Shown here: piece after piece, positions 1 to 6,193 of the stretch | Numbering within the stretch: position 1 is the first letter of the stretch | Layout of the letters: every line of letters begins with the position of its first letter | Source of the DNA: Micrococcaceae bacterium UBA6021 | GTDB lineage: Bacteria > Actinomycetota > Actinomycetes > Actinomycetales > Micrococcaceae | Length of the DNA: 12,500 nt | Assembly (NCBI GenBank): GCA_002427975.1 | Contig: DIZT01000135.1 | Coordinates: 13,457-25,956 of the forward strand | Direction of reading: 5' to 3' | The notes under the pieces: generated by a model | Told to the model about the DNA's origin: nothing | Database searches by the model: none | The model's input: the letters and a program-made list of their open reading frames with translations, nothing else | Position numbers and translations under genes: made by a program

Positions 1-696
1 ACCGACGGCAAGAAGCACATGCCCAAGGCCATCATCCTGTCGCTGATCATCGCCATGCTGCTCTACGTCGCGGCAACCCTGGTCCTGACCGGCATGCAGA
101 ACTACAAGGACATCGACCCCAAGGCAGGCTTCGCTTCCGCCTTCAACGGGGTGGGCCTGCCTGTCATCGCCACTATTATTTCGGTCTTCGCCGTGCTGTC
201 CATCCTCACGGTGATGCTGACCTTCCTCCTGGGCGTCACCCGTGTCTGGTTCTCCATGAGCCGCGATGGCCTGTTGCCCGGCTGGTTCGCCAAAACGGAC
301 CGGCACGGAACGCCGCAGCGGGTCACCTGGATTGCCGGTGTTGCCTCAGCGCTGCTGGCCGGAGTGTTCCCCATCAAGGCGGTCGCGGACCTGACCAACA
401 TCGGCATCCTGGCCGCGTTCGTCGTCGTCTGCTTCTCAGTGATCGTGTTCCGCTACAAGAAGCCGGACGCCCCGCGCACCTTCCGCCTGCCGCTGATGCC
501 GGTCATTCCCGCATTCGGCGTGCTCGCGTCCGCGTTCCTCATGTTCCAGCTGCACTGGGAGACCTGGCTGCGCTTCGTTGTGTGGCTGGTCATCGGCCTC
601 ATCATTTACTTCGGCTACGGCCGCAAGCACTCCCTGATGAACCCGGACAGCCCGCGCCACGAAGAAGCCGTGGAGATGCACCGCCCCCTCGCCTGA
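1..696 (+). CDS. APC-family amino acid permease, C-terminal half (5' end outside window)
   Basis: The frame is open from the first base of the window (six codons before the first ATG at 19), so the gene starts upstream and only about 231 C-terminal residues are seen. The protein is an integral membrane protein with several hydrophobic segments: one right after the first ATG (AIILSLIIAMLLYVAATLVL), then around LPVIATIISVFAVLSIL, VTWIAGVASALLAGVF, IGILAAFVVVCFSVIVF, and a final pair near the C terminus. The loop motif TRVWFSMSRDGLLPGWFA is typical of the cationic amino acid transporter branch of the APC superfamily, which moves amino acids with protons or by exchange. Substrate cannot be read from the sequence. 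It ends in a short charged cytoplasmic tail (DSPRHEEAVEMHRPLA). The downstream proline-catabolic gene fits an amino acid uptake role, but the repeat array and hairpin between them argue against a shared transcript. Confidence 0.9.
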   Translation, partial: TDGKKHMPKAIILSLIIAMLLYVAATLVLTGMQNYKDIDPKAGFASAFNGVGLPVIATIISVFAVLSILTVMLTFLLGVTRVWFSMSRDGLLPGWFAKTDRHGTPQRVTWIAGVASALLAGVFPIKAVADLTNIGILAAFVVVCFSVIVFRYKKPDAPRTFRLPLMPVIPAFGVLASAFLMFQLHWETWLRFVVWLVIGLIIYFGYGRKHSLMNPDSPRHEEAVEMHRPLA

Positions 697-726
697 CCCA
701 CCGGCCTCCCCACCTCCCCGGGACGA

Positions 727-911
727 TCTCTCACTTCCTGCAGGTTTTCCCCAAACGCTCTCTCACTTTCGGGGCATAAATGACGAACCCTCTCTCACAT
801 CATGTGGGGGAGGGTTCGTCCGTTTTGCAGGGAGTGAGAGAGGGTTGCCCGGATGGTTGCAGGGAGTGAGAGAGGGTTGCCGAAAAGTGCGCAGGGAGTG
901 AGAGGGTCCCC
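727..911. repeat. Divergent array of short GTGAGAGAG-type intergenic repeats
   Basis: Seven copies of a short unit with core GTGAGAGAG(G/C)GTT, usually preceded by GCAGG(G/A)A, fill most of the permease-putA gap. Minus-oriented copies lie at 727-741, 753-770 and 782-798. Plus-oriented copies lie at 804-820 (degenerate, GTGGGGGAGGGTTCGTC), 827-849, 859-881 and 891-911. The copies at 825-849 and 857-881 are identical over 25 bases, with a 32-base period. All copies left of position 801 point one way and all copies to the right point the other, so the array is head-to-head around a central hairpin. No reading frame in it looks coding. The last copy runs into a weak hairpin (907-911 with 918-922) followed by TTTT. 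Possible roles are a REP-like mobile repeat, a transcription end or a protein binding array; the sequence does not decide. Confidence 0.75.
782..826 (+). terminator. Hairpin in centre of repeat array, likely terminator of the permease gene
   Basis: Arms 782-800 and 802-820 are complementary over 19 positions, with realistic loop ATCAT once the closing A-T pairs open. Two positions pair only as G-U, and only in plus-strand RNA (the minus-strand RNA would have A-C mismatches there), which favours action on a plus-strand transcript such as the permease mRNA. The arm is followed by CGTTTT. It lies 85 bases after the permease stop. Confidence 0.5.
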
Positions 912-958
912 AAAAATGGGGATTTTCTGACCGATCGGACGGCAAGCCAAAGCGTTGG

Positions 959-986
959 GTTTTCTAACGTGTATTGCTTAGAAAAC
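959..986. promoter_or_regulatory. Palindromic operator-like site upstream of putA
   Basis: GTTTTCTAA (959-967) and TTAGAAAAC (978-986) are perfect 9-bp inverted arms separated by 10 bases, in an AT-rich patch that stands out from the surrounding GC-rich DNA. The half-site centres are 19 bp apart, about two helical turns, as expected for a dimeric regulator. It lies about 80 bases ahead of the chosen putA start, in the promoter zone. A weak -10-like TATCTT follows at 994-999, without a good -35. The encoded PutA carries no ribbon-helix-helix autorepressor domain, so a separate regulator would have to bind here. Regulator identity is not known. Confidence 0.5.
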
Positions 987-1063
987 ATCGCTTTATCTTA
1001 TGTGATTGCAGGCTCATACTGATGGATAAGACCCCTTCCACACCAAGGAAAGAACGAGCAACC

Positions 1064-4000
1064 ATGACTCACACTGCAACGGAAGCCACCGGACAAACCG
1101 ACGTCCCGCAGGCCCGGGCCCTCGCGGAGGAAACCATCACGCTGGTACGCCGCTGGCTGACCGAGGCTTCGAAAGTTCCTGTTGATGCCTCCGCTGAGCA
1201 GCTCGCCGGTGTGTTGAAGGACCCCAACGGGCTCGACTTCACGGTCGGGTTCGTCGATGGCGTGGTCCGCCCCGAGGACCTCCACGTCGCGGCCCGGAAC
1301 CTGGCGGCACTGGCGCCGAAGGTCCCGGCGTTCCTGCCTTGGTATATGCGCAGCGCGGTCCGCCTCGGCGGCGCCATGGCCCCGGTCCTGCCACAGGTGG
1401 TCATCCCGATTGCCCGCCGCGTACTCCGCGAGATGGTGGGCCACCTGATCGTTGACGCCACCGACGCCAAGCTGGGCCCGGCCATCGCCAAGATCCGCAA
1501 GGACGGCATCAAGCTCAACGTGAACCTCCTCGGTGAGGCCGTCCTCGGCGAACACGAGGCCTCCCGCCGGCTGGAGGGAACGCACACCCTCCTGGCCCGC
1601 CCGGACGTGGACTACGTCTCCATCAAGGTGTCCTCCACCGTAGCCCCGCACTCCGCCTGGGCATTTGACGAGGCCGTGGAGCACGTCGTCGAGAAGCTCA
1701 CCCCGCTCTTCACCCGCGCCGCCTCCTTCGCCAGCGGCGGACAGAAGGCCAAGTTCATCAACCTGGACATGGAGGAGTACAAGGACCTGGACATGACCAT
1801 CGCGGTCTTCACCAGGATCCTGGACAAGCCGGAGTTCAAGAACCTCGAGGCCGGCATCGTGCTGCAGGCCTACCTCCCGGACGCCCTCGCCGCCATGATC
1901 CGCCTCCAGGACTGGGCCGCGGAACGCCGCGCCAACGGCGGCGCCGCGATCAAGGTCCGCGTCGTCAAGGGCGCCAACCTGCCCATGGAACAGGTTGAGG
2001 CCTCCCTCCACGACTGGCCGCTGGCCACCTGGCACACCAAGCAGGACTCGGACACCAACTACAAACGCGTCATCAACTACTCCCTGCACCCGGACCGGAT
2101 CAACAACGTCCGGATCGGCGTGGCCGGCCACAACCTCTTTGACATCGCCTTCGCCTGGCTGCTGGCCAAGCAGCGCGGCGTGGAGGCCGGCATCGAGTTC
2201 GAGATGCTGCTGGGCATGGCGCAGGGGCAGGCCGAAGCCGTCAAGAAGGACGTCGGCTCGCTCCTGCTCTACACCCCGGTGGTGCACCCGGCCGAGTTCG
2301 ACGTCGCCATCGCCTACCTGATCCGCCGCCTCGAAGAGGGCGCGAGCCAGGACAACTTCATGTCGGCTGTGTTTGAGCTCAGCGAAAACGAAACCCTGTT
2401 CGAGCGAGAGAAGCAGCGCTTCCTCGCCTCCCTGGACAGGCTCGACGACGGGATCCCGCCGGCCAACCGGCAGCAGAACCGCAGCCTCCCGCCGCAGCCC
2501 CTGCCGCACGACTCCTTCGGGAACACCCCGGACACCGACCCGTCGCTGCCCGCCAACCGCACCTGGGGCCGGGCCATCCTGGACCGCGTCCCGTCCTCCA
2601 CCCTGGGCAACGCCGCCGTCGAAGCCGCCACCATCACTGACCCGGACACCCTCAACACCGTCATCGCCACCGCCGTGGAGAAAGGCAAGGCCTGGGGCGC
2701 CCTGTCCGGGGACGAACGCGCGGCGATCCTGCACCGCGCCGGCGACGTCCTGGAGGCCCGCCGCGCCGACCTCCTGGAGGTCATGGCCAGCGAAACCGGC
2801 AAAACCATCGACCAGGGCGATCCCGAGGTCAGCGAAGCCATCGACTTCGCCCACTACTACGCCGAGTCTGCCCGCAAGCTGGAAAAGGTCGACGGCGCCA
2901 CGTTCGTTCCTGCCAAGCTCACCGTGGTGACCCCGCCGTGGAACTTCCCGGTGGCCATCCCGGCAGGGTCCACCCTCGCGGCACTCGCCGCCGGCTCCGC
3001 CGTCGTGATCAAACCCGCGAAGCAGGCCCGCCGCAGCGGCGCCGTGATGATCGAGGCACTCTGGGAAGCCGGCGTCCCGAAGGACGTGCTGACCATGGTG
3101 CAGCTCGGTGAGCGTGAGCTCGGCCAGCAGCTGATCTCCCACCCGGCCGTGGACCGTGTGATCCTCACCGGCGGCTACGAGACCGCCGAGCTGTTCCGTT
3201 CCTTCCGCAAGGACCTGCCGCTCCTGGCCGAAACCAGCGGCAAAAACGCCATCATCGTCACCCCCAGCGCCGACCTGGACCTGGCCGCAAAAGACCTGGC
3301 GTACTCCGCCTTCGGCCACGCCGGCCAGAAGTGCTCCGCCGCGTCACTGGTGATCCTGGTCGGCTCGGTGGCCACGTCCAAACGCTTCCACAACCAGCTC
3401 ATCGACGCCGTCACGTCCCTGAAGGTGGGCTACCCGCAGGACCCCACCAGCCAGATGGGTCCCATCATCGAGCCCGCGAACGGCAAGCTGCTCAACGCCC
3501 TCACCACCCTCGGCGACGGCGAGACCTGGGCCGTGGAACCCCGCAAGCTGGACGGGACCGGCCAGCTGTGGAGCCCCGGCGTGCGCTACGGCGTCCGCCG
3601 CGGATCCTACTTCCACCTCACTGAATTCTTCGGACCGGTTCTCGGCGTGATGACCGCTGACACGCTGGAAGAGGCCATCGCCATCCAGAACCAGATCGAA
3701 TACGGCCTCACCGCCGGCCTCCACTCCCTGGACCCGGAGGAGCTCGGCACCTGGCTGGACTCCATCCAGGCCGGCAACCTCTACGTGAACCGCGGCATCA
3801 CCGGCGCCATCGTCCAGCGCCAGCCCTTCGGCGGCTGGAAGAAATCCGCCGTCGGAGCAGGCACCAAAGCCGGCGGACCCAACTACCTCGCCGGCCTGGG
3901 CAACTGGACCAGCGCGGAAGCCTCAGCCACGGCAGCCGTCACCAATGCGGGCGTCCGCCGCATCCTGAACGCCGCCGCGGGAGCCCTGGAGCCGGCCGAG

Positions 4001-4543
4001 CTTGAGTCGCTGCAGCGCTCGCTGGCCTCCGACGCCGAGGCCTGGGCCGGCGAGTTTGGCACCGCCAAGGACGTTTCCGGCCTGAGCGCGGAGCGGAACA
4101 TCTTCCGCTACCGTGCGCTGCCGGTCACCGTACGGCTCTCCGAAGGTGCCCCGCTGGCGCACCTTGCGCGGACCGTGGCTGCGGGCGTCCTGGCCGGTTC
4201 GGCACTGACCGTGTCCGCCGCTGTCGAACTTCCCGCCCAGCTGGGTGCAGTGCTCACCGGGCTGGACATCACCGTCACCGTAGAGTCCGACGCCGGCTGG
4301 CTGGCCTCGGCGGCACGCCTCGCCTCGGCGGGAAAGCTGTCCGGTGCGCGGATCCGCCTGATCGGCGGCGACCCGACTGCCCTCGCCGAGGCCACGGACG
4401 GGCGTCCTGACCTGGCGATCTACGCCCACCCGGTCACCGAGGCCGGACGGGTGGAGCTGCTGCCGTTCCTGCACGAGCAGGCAATCAGCATCACAGCCCA
4501 CCGCTTCGGCACCGCGAACCACCTCTCGGATGCGCTGATCTAA
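1064..4543 (+). CDS. putA: Bifunctional proline dehydrogenase / L-glutamate gamma-semialdehyde dehydrogenase
   Basis: This 1159-residue enzyme oxidises proline to pyrroline-5-carboxylate with FAD and then glutamate semialdehyde to glutamate with NAD, channelling the intermediate between the two sites. The N-terminal proline dehydrogenase barrel spans roughly residues 60-460. It includes the RVVKGAN and EMLLGMAQGQ motifs and the YLIRRLEEGA stretch whose paired arginines (R421, R422) bind the proline carboxylate in this family. A proline-rich linker follows (about 462-510). The aldehyde dehydrogenase domain (about 510-948) has TPPWNFPVAIPAG, the general-base-region Glu723 (LLAETSGKN), catalytic Cys757 (GHAGQKCSAA) and FFGPVLGV. 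About 210 further residues (949-1159) match the position of the C-terminal domain of long PutA forms. The E. coli-type DNA-binding domain is absent. The start at 1064 follows AAGGAAAG; an in-frame ATG at 1022 after GCAGG is the main alternative. A TTG at 974 would lie inside the upstream palindrome and is unlikely. Confidence 0.96.
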   Translation: MTHTATEATGQTDVPQARALAEETITLVRRWLTEASKVPVDASAEQLAGVLKDPNGLDFTVGFVDGVVRPEDLHVAARNLAALAPKVPAFLPWYMRSAVRLGGAMAPVLPQVVIPIARRVLREMVGHLIVDATDAKLGPAIAKIRKDGIKLNVNLLGEAVLGEHEASRRLEGTHTLLARPDVDYVSIKVSSTVAPHSAWAFDEAVEHVVEKLTPLFTRAASFASGGQKAKFINLDMEEYKDLDMTIAVFTRILDKPEFKNLEAGIVLQAYLPDALAAMIRLQDWAAERRANGGAAIKVRVVKGANLPMEQVEASLHDWPLATWHTKQDSDTNYKRVINYSLHPDRINNVRIGVAGHNLFDIAFAWLLAKQRGVEAGIEFEMLLGMAQGQAEAVKKDVGSLLLYTPVVHPAEFDVAIAYLIRRLEEGASQDNFMSAVFELSENETLFEREKQRFLASLDRLDDGIPPANRQQNRSLPPQPLPHDSFGNTPDTDPSLPANRTWGRAILDRVPSSTLGNAAVEAATITDPDTLNTVIATAVEKGKAWGALSGDERAAILHRAGDVLEARRADLLEVMASETGKTIDQGDPEVSEAIDFAHYYAESARKLEKVDGATFVPAKLTVVTPPWNFPVAIPAGSTLAALAAGSAVVIKPAKQARRSGAVMIEALWEAGVPKDVLTMVQLGERELGQQLISHPAVDRVILTGGYETAELFRSFRKDLPLLAETSGKNAIIVTPSADLDLAAKDLAYSAFGHAGQKCSAASLVILVGSVATSKRFHNQLIDAVTSLKVGYPQDPTSQMGPIIEPANGKLLNALTTLGDGETWAVEPRKLDGTGQLWSPGVRYGVRRGSYFHLTEFFGPVLGVMTADTLEEAIAIQNQIEYGLTAGLHSLDPEELGTWLDSIQAGNLYVNRGITGAIVQRQPFGGWKKSAVGAGTKAGGPNYLAGLGNWTSAEASATAAVTNAGVRRILNAAAGALEPAELESLQRSLASDAEAWAGEFGTAKDVSGLSAERNIFRYRALPVTVRLSEGAPLAHLARTVAAGVLAGSALTVSAAVELPAQLGAVLTGLDITVTVESDAGWLASAARLASAGKLSGARIRLIGGDPTALAEATDGRPDLAIYAHPVTEAGRVELLPFLHEQAISITAHRFGTANHLSDALI

Positions 4544-4586
4544 GGCGGCTCATCGGCGGATCCAGGACGCCGGGACACCAGGCACA

Positions 4587-4626
4587 CACAGCGAAAGGCC
4601 CGGCGGCCACCGGGCCTTTCGCTGTG
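4587..4626 (+). terminator. Strong hairpin terminator downstream of putA
   Basis: Arms 4587-4603 and 4610-4626 form a perfect 17-bp stem (inner part GGCCCGG/CCGGGCC) with a 6-base loop, 43 bases after the putA stop. There is no long T run after it, only TTGG, which is common for terminators in GC-rich actinobacteria. It may also stop transcripts arriving from the minus-strand gene at 4691. Confidence 0.8.
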
Positions 4627-4690
4627 TTGGAATGTTGTGTGTTCGAGTCGGATGGCTGCGCTCGGGGGCGCGCCTGGAGACCGTCAGTAT

Positions 4691-5005
4691 TTAGCCCAGA
4701 TACCAGCCTGGGGGAGTCCACGACGCGGGAACGTTGTGGGCGGAGAAGTCTTCGCAACGGGTGCAGGTGTAAGCGACTTCGCCCAGTGTCCTGACCGCCC
4801 CGTCACGCCGGTAAACCGGTGGAATGTAGGACTCAAGATAGATAAACTCATCCGTGCCGCACTTGTCGCACGTGGGCTTGCCGATGTACTCGGCGGCCCG
4901 GGTAATGCTTGAATTGTGGCTGGAATGATGGGTTGCCAGCGGCCGCGCAGTGTTATGTCGCCGCGCAAATGCAGTGTGGAGATGGGTATTCTCGGCTGTC
5001 GTCAT
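4691..5005 (-). CDS. Small zinc-ribbon protein of unknown function
   Basis: A 104-residue protein. The first 40 residues are rich in His, Ser, Thr and Ala and look disordered. The second part has two CxxC knuckles, CDKC (C46, C49) and CTRC (C81, C84), spaced 31 residues apart, which is the pattern of a zinc ribbon. Between them lies the polar stretch TDEFIYLESYIPPVYRRDG, and it ends in a Trp/Pro-rich tail (SWTPPGWYLG). No catalytic motif is visible; a nucleic acid or protein binding role is only inference. The ATG follows AGG with 6-base spacing, just downstream of a leader hairpin. A good promoter at 5096-5124 reads into it, so it is probably transcribed on its own although it follows the LysR gene on the same strand. 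Overlapping frames on both strands look like shadows: only this frame keeps paired cysteines and a plausible ribosome site. Confidence 0.75.
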   Translation of the reverse strand: MTTAENTHLHTAFARRHNTARPLATHHSSHNSSITRAAEYIGKPTCDKCGTDEFIYLESYIPPVYRRDGAVRTLGEVAYTCTRCEDFSAHNVPASWTPPGWYLG

Positions 5006-5018
5006 TGGCTGCCTATCC

Positions 5019-5055
5019 CGAGCACGTCCGCATCATGGGCTACAGAGCGTGCTCG
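5019..5055 (-). promoter_or_regulatory. Leader hairpin ahead of the zinc-ribbon gene
   Basis: CGAGCACG (5055-5048, read on the minus strand) pairs with CGTGCTCG (5026-5019) as a perfect 8-bp stem with a 21-base loop. It ends only a few bases before the ribosome binding site at about 5014 and lies inside the roughly 84-base leader predicted from the promoter at 5096-5124. It could affect translation or be a protein binding site. Confidence 0.4.
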
Positions 5056-5095
5056 TAGTGTTGAACCGGCCTCTGCTTGACCCCATGGAGAATCC

Positions 5096-5124
5096 AGCAT
5101 AGTAGATGCAGGCTTTTTCTTCAA
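5096..5124 (-). promoter_or_regulatory. Sigma-70-type promoter for the zinc-ribbon gene
   Basis: On the minus strand: -35 TTGAAG (5124-5119), 17-base spacer, -10 TATGCT (5101-5096). Each box matches the consensus at four of six positions and the spacing is ideal. The start point would be near 5089, downstream of the end of the LysR gene. Confidence 0.6.
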
Positions 5125-5175
5125 TGTTTTTTGCCGGCACTGATGTTGCGGATGGGGTTCCTGCGGTCCAAGGGG

Positions 5176-6030
5176 TCAGACGGATTTCTTAAGCGTCCGC
5201 CCCACGATGGCCTGCGTCAGGGCGTCGATGACCTCGGCGTTGGCCAGCGGGTTGCGGATCAGGGTGAAATCGACGTCGCCCACAGGAGGCAGTTCGAACC
5301 GGCGGGTGATGATTTTCAGGTCCTCCGGAACCAGCGACGTCGGCATCACGGCGACACCGATGCCGGCACGGAGTGCGGCCAGGACGCCACTGATCTGCCG
5401 GGTGGTGCACGTGATCCGCCAGGTCCGGCCGGTTGATTCCAGCGCATCGATCGCCAGTTTCCGGCTGAGGCTGGGGGAGGGGTAGGCGATCAGCGGTATG
5501 GGGTCCCCGGGCTCCAAGGATGTCTGCTCCAGTCCCACCCAGGAGAAGGTGTCGTGCTGGACCACGGTTCCGTCCTTGACGCCGGCCACCCACTTCACAA
5601 ACACCAGGTCCAGTTGGCCTGCATTGAGTTTCTTGTACAGCTGGTCGCTCTGGCCAACGGTGAGCTCAAGGTTGATCTGTGGATAGACCTGCCGGAACTC
5701 ACGAAGGATCCGGGGGAGGCCGGTGATGGCCAGGTCATCGGCGGTGCCGAAGCGCAGCCGGCCGCGCATGGCCGAGCCGGAGAAGTAGCGGGTGGCGGCA
5801 TCGTGGGCCGAAAGGATGGTGCGGGCGAAGCCGGCCATCGCGTCACCGTTGTCCGTGAGCCGGACATCGCGGGTGTCCCTGCTGATGAGGATGCGCTTGG
5901 CGGCCGTCTCCAGCTTGCGGACGTGCTGGCTGACCGTCGGTTGCGCCAGGCCCAGGCGCTCCGCTGCCTTGGTGAAGCTGAGCGTCTCGGCAACGGCCAG
6001 GAAGGAACGGAGCTGGGCGGGTTCGAACAC
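5176..6030 (-). CDS. LysR-type transcriptional regulator
   Basis: A 284-residue LysR-family regulator. The N-terminal winged helix-turn-helix is clear: LRSFLAVAETLSFTKAAE, then LGLAQPTVSQHVRKLE (helix-turn-helix about residues 18-41). A linker helix follows, and then the effector-binding domain from about residue 90 (GRLRFGTADDLAI, LDLVFVKW, GIGVAVMP). The length is a little short of the usual 300 but both domains are complete. The start was set at GTG 6030-6028 because CAGGAG stands 6 bases ahead of it and the protein then begins directly before the DNA-binding domain; an upstream GTG at 6069 would add 13 residues without a better ribosome site. The gene is divergent from the MFS gene at 6194, the usual LysR arrangement, so that exporter is the likely target. 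The inducer cannot be inferred. Confidence 0.93.
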   Translation of the reverse strand: MFEPAQLRSFLAVAETLSFTKAAERLGLAQPTVSQHVRKLETAAKRILISRDTRDVRLTDNGDAMAGFARTILSAHDAATRYFSGSAMRGRLRFGTADDLAITGLPRILREFRQVYPQINLELTVGQSDQLYKKLNAGQLDLVFVKWVAGVKDGTVVQHDTFSWVGLEQTSLEPGDPIPLIAYPSPSLSRKLAIDALESTGRTWRITCTTRQISGVLAALRAGIGVAVMPTSLVPEDLKIITRRFELPPVGDVDFTLIRNPLANAEVIDALTQAIVGRTLKKSV

Positions 6031-6085
6031 GGTGGACTCCTGTGGCTGCCGGGTAGACTGTTCACCCACGTCGGAGTGGGCTGTT

Positions 6086-6100
6086 ATTACGCTTTGTAAT
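6086..6100. promoter_or_regulatory. LysR box (T-N11-A palindrome) between divergent genes
   Basis: ATTAC (6086-6090) and GTAAT (6096-6100) are perfect inverted arms around GCTTT, and the T at 6087 and A at 6099 satisfy the T-N11-A rule of LysR-type binding sites. It sits in an AT-rich stretch of the 163-base gap between the LysR start and the MFS start. A CATAAT (6126-6131) downstream could be the -10 box of the MFS gene, with no clear -35, as is common for activated promoters. The LysR promoter was not resolved. Confidence 0.6.
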
Positions 6101-6193
6101 GGTAGTTATAGACACAATAGGGCTACATAATCATGTGGAACCAGCCTAGCGTGGGAAGCATCCCAGCCCGCCCGCTTCCCTGAGGACATCCCT

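Noticed and set aside
727..911. CRISPR array
   Set aside because: The repeats vary in length and sequence, occur in both orientations, the spacers are only 9-12 bases, and no cas gene is near.
907..927. Hairpin TCCCC/GGGGA followed by TTTT as a second terminator
   Set aside because: The stem is only 5 bp and it lies close to the putA promoter zone; too weak to call as a separate feature.
998..3319. A 773-codon open frame on the minus strand opposite putA
   Set aside because: It is an antisense shadow produced by the GC-rich codon pattern of putA. Its composition (Gly, Val, Asp, Arg rich) matches no fold, and the plus strand has clear catalytic motifs.
5554..6099. A 181-codon plus-strand frame opposite the LysR gene
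   Set aside because: Antisense shadow; the minus frame has an unmistakable LysR helix-turn-helix and effector domain.
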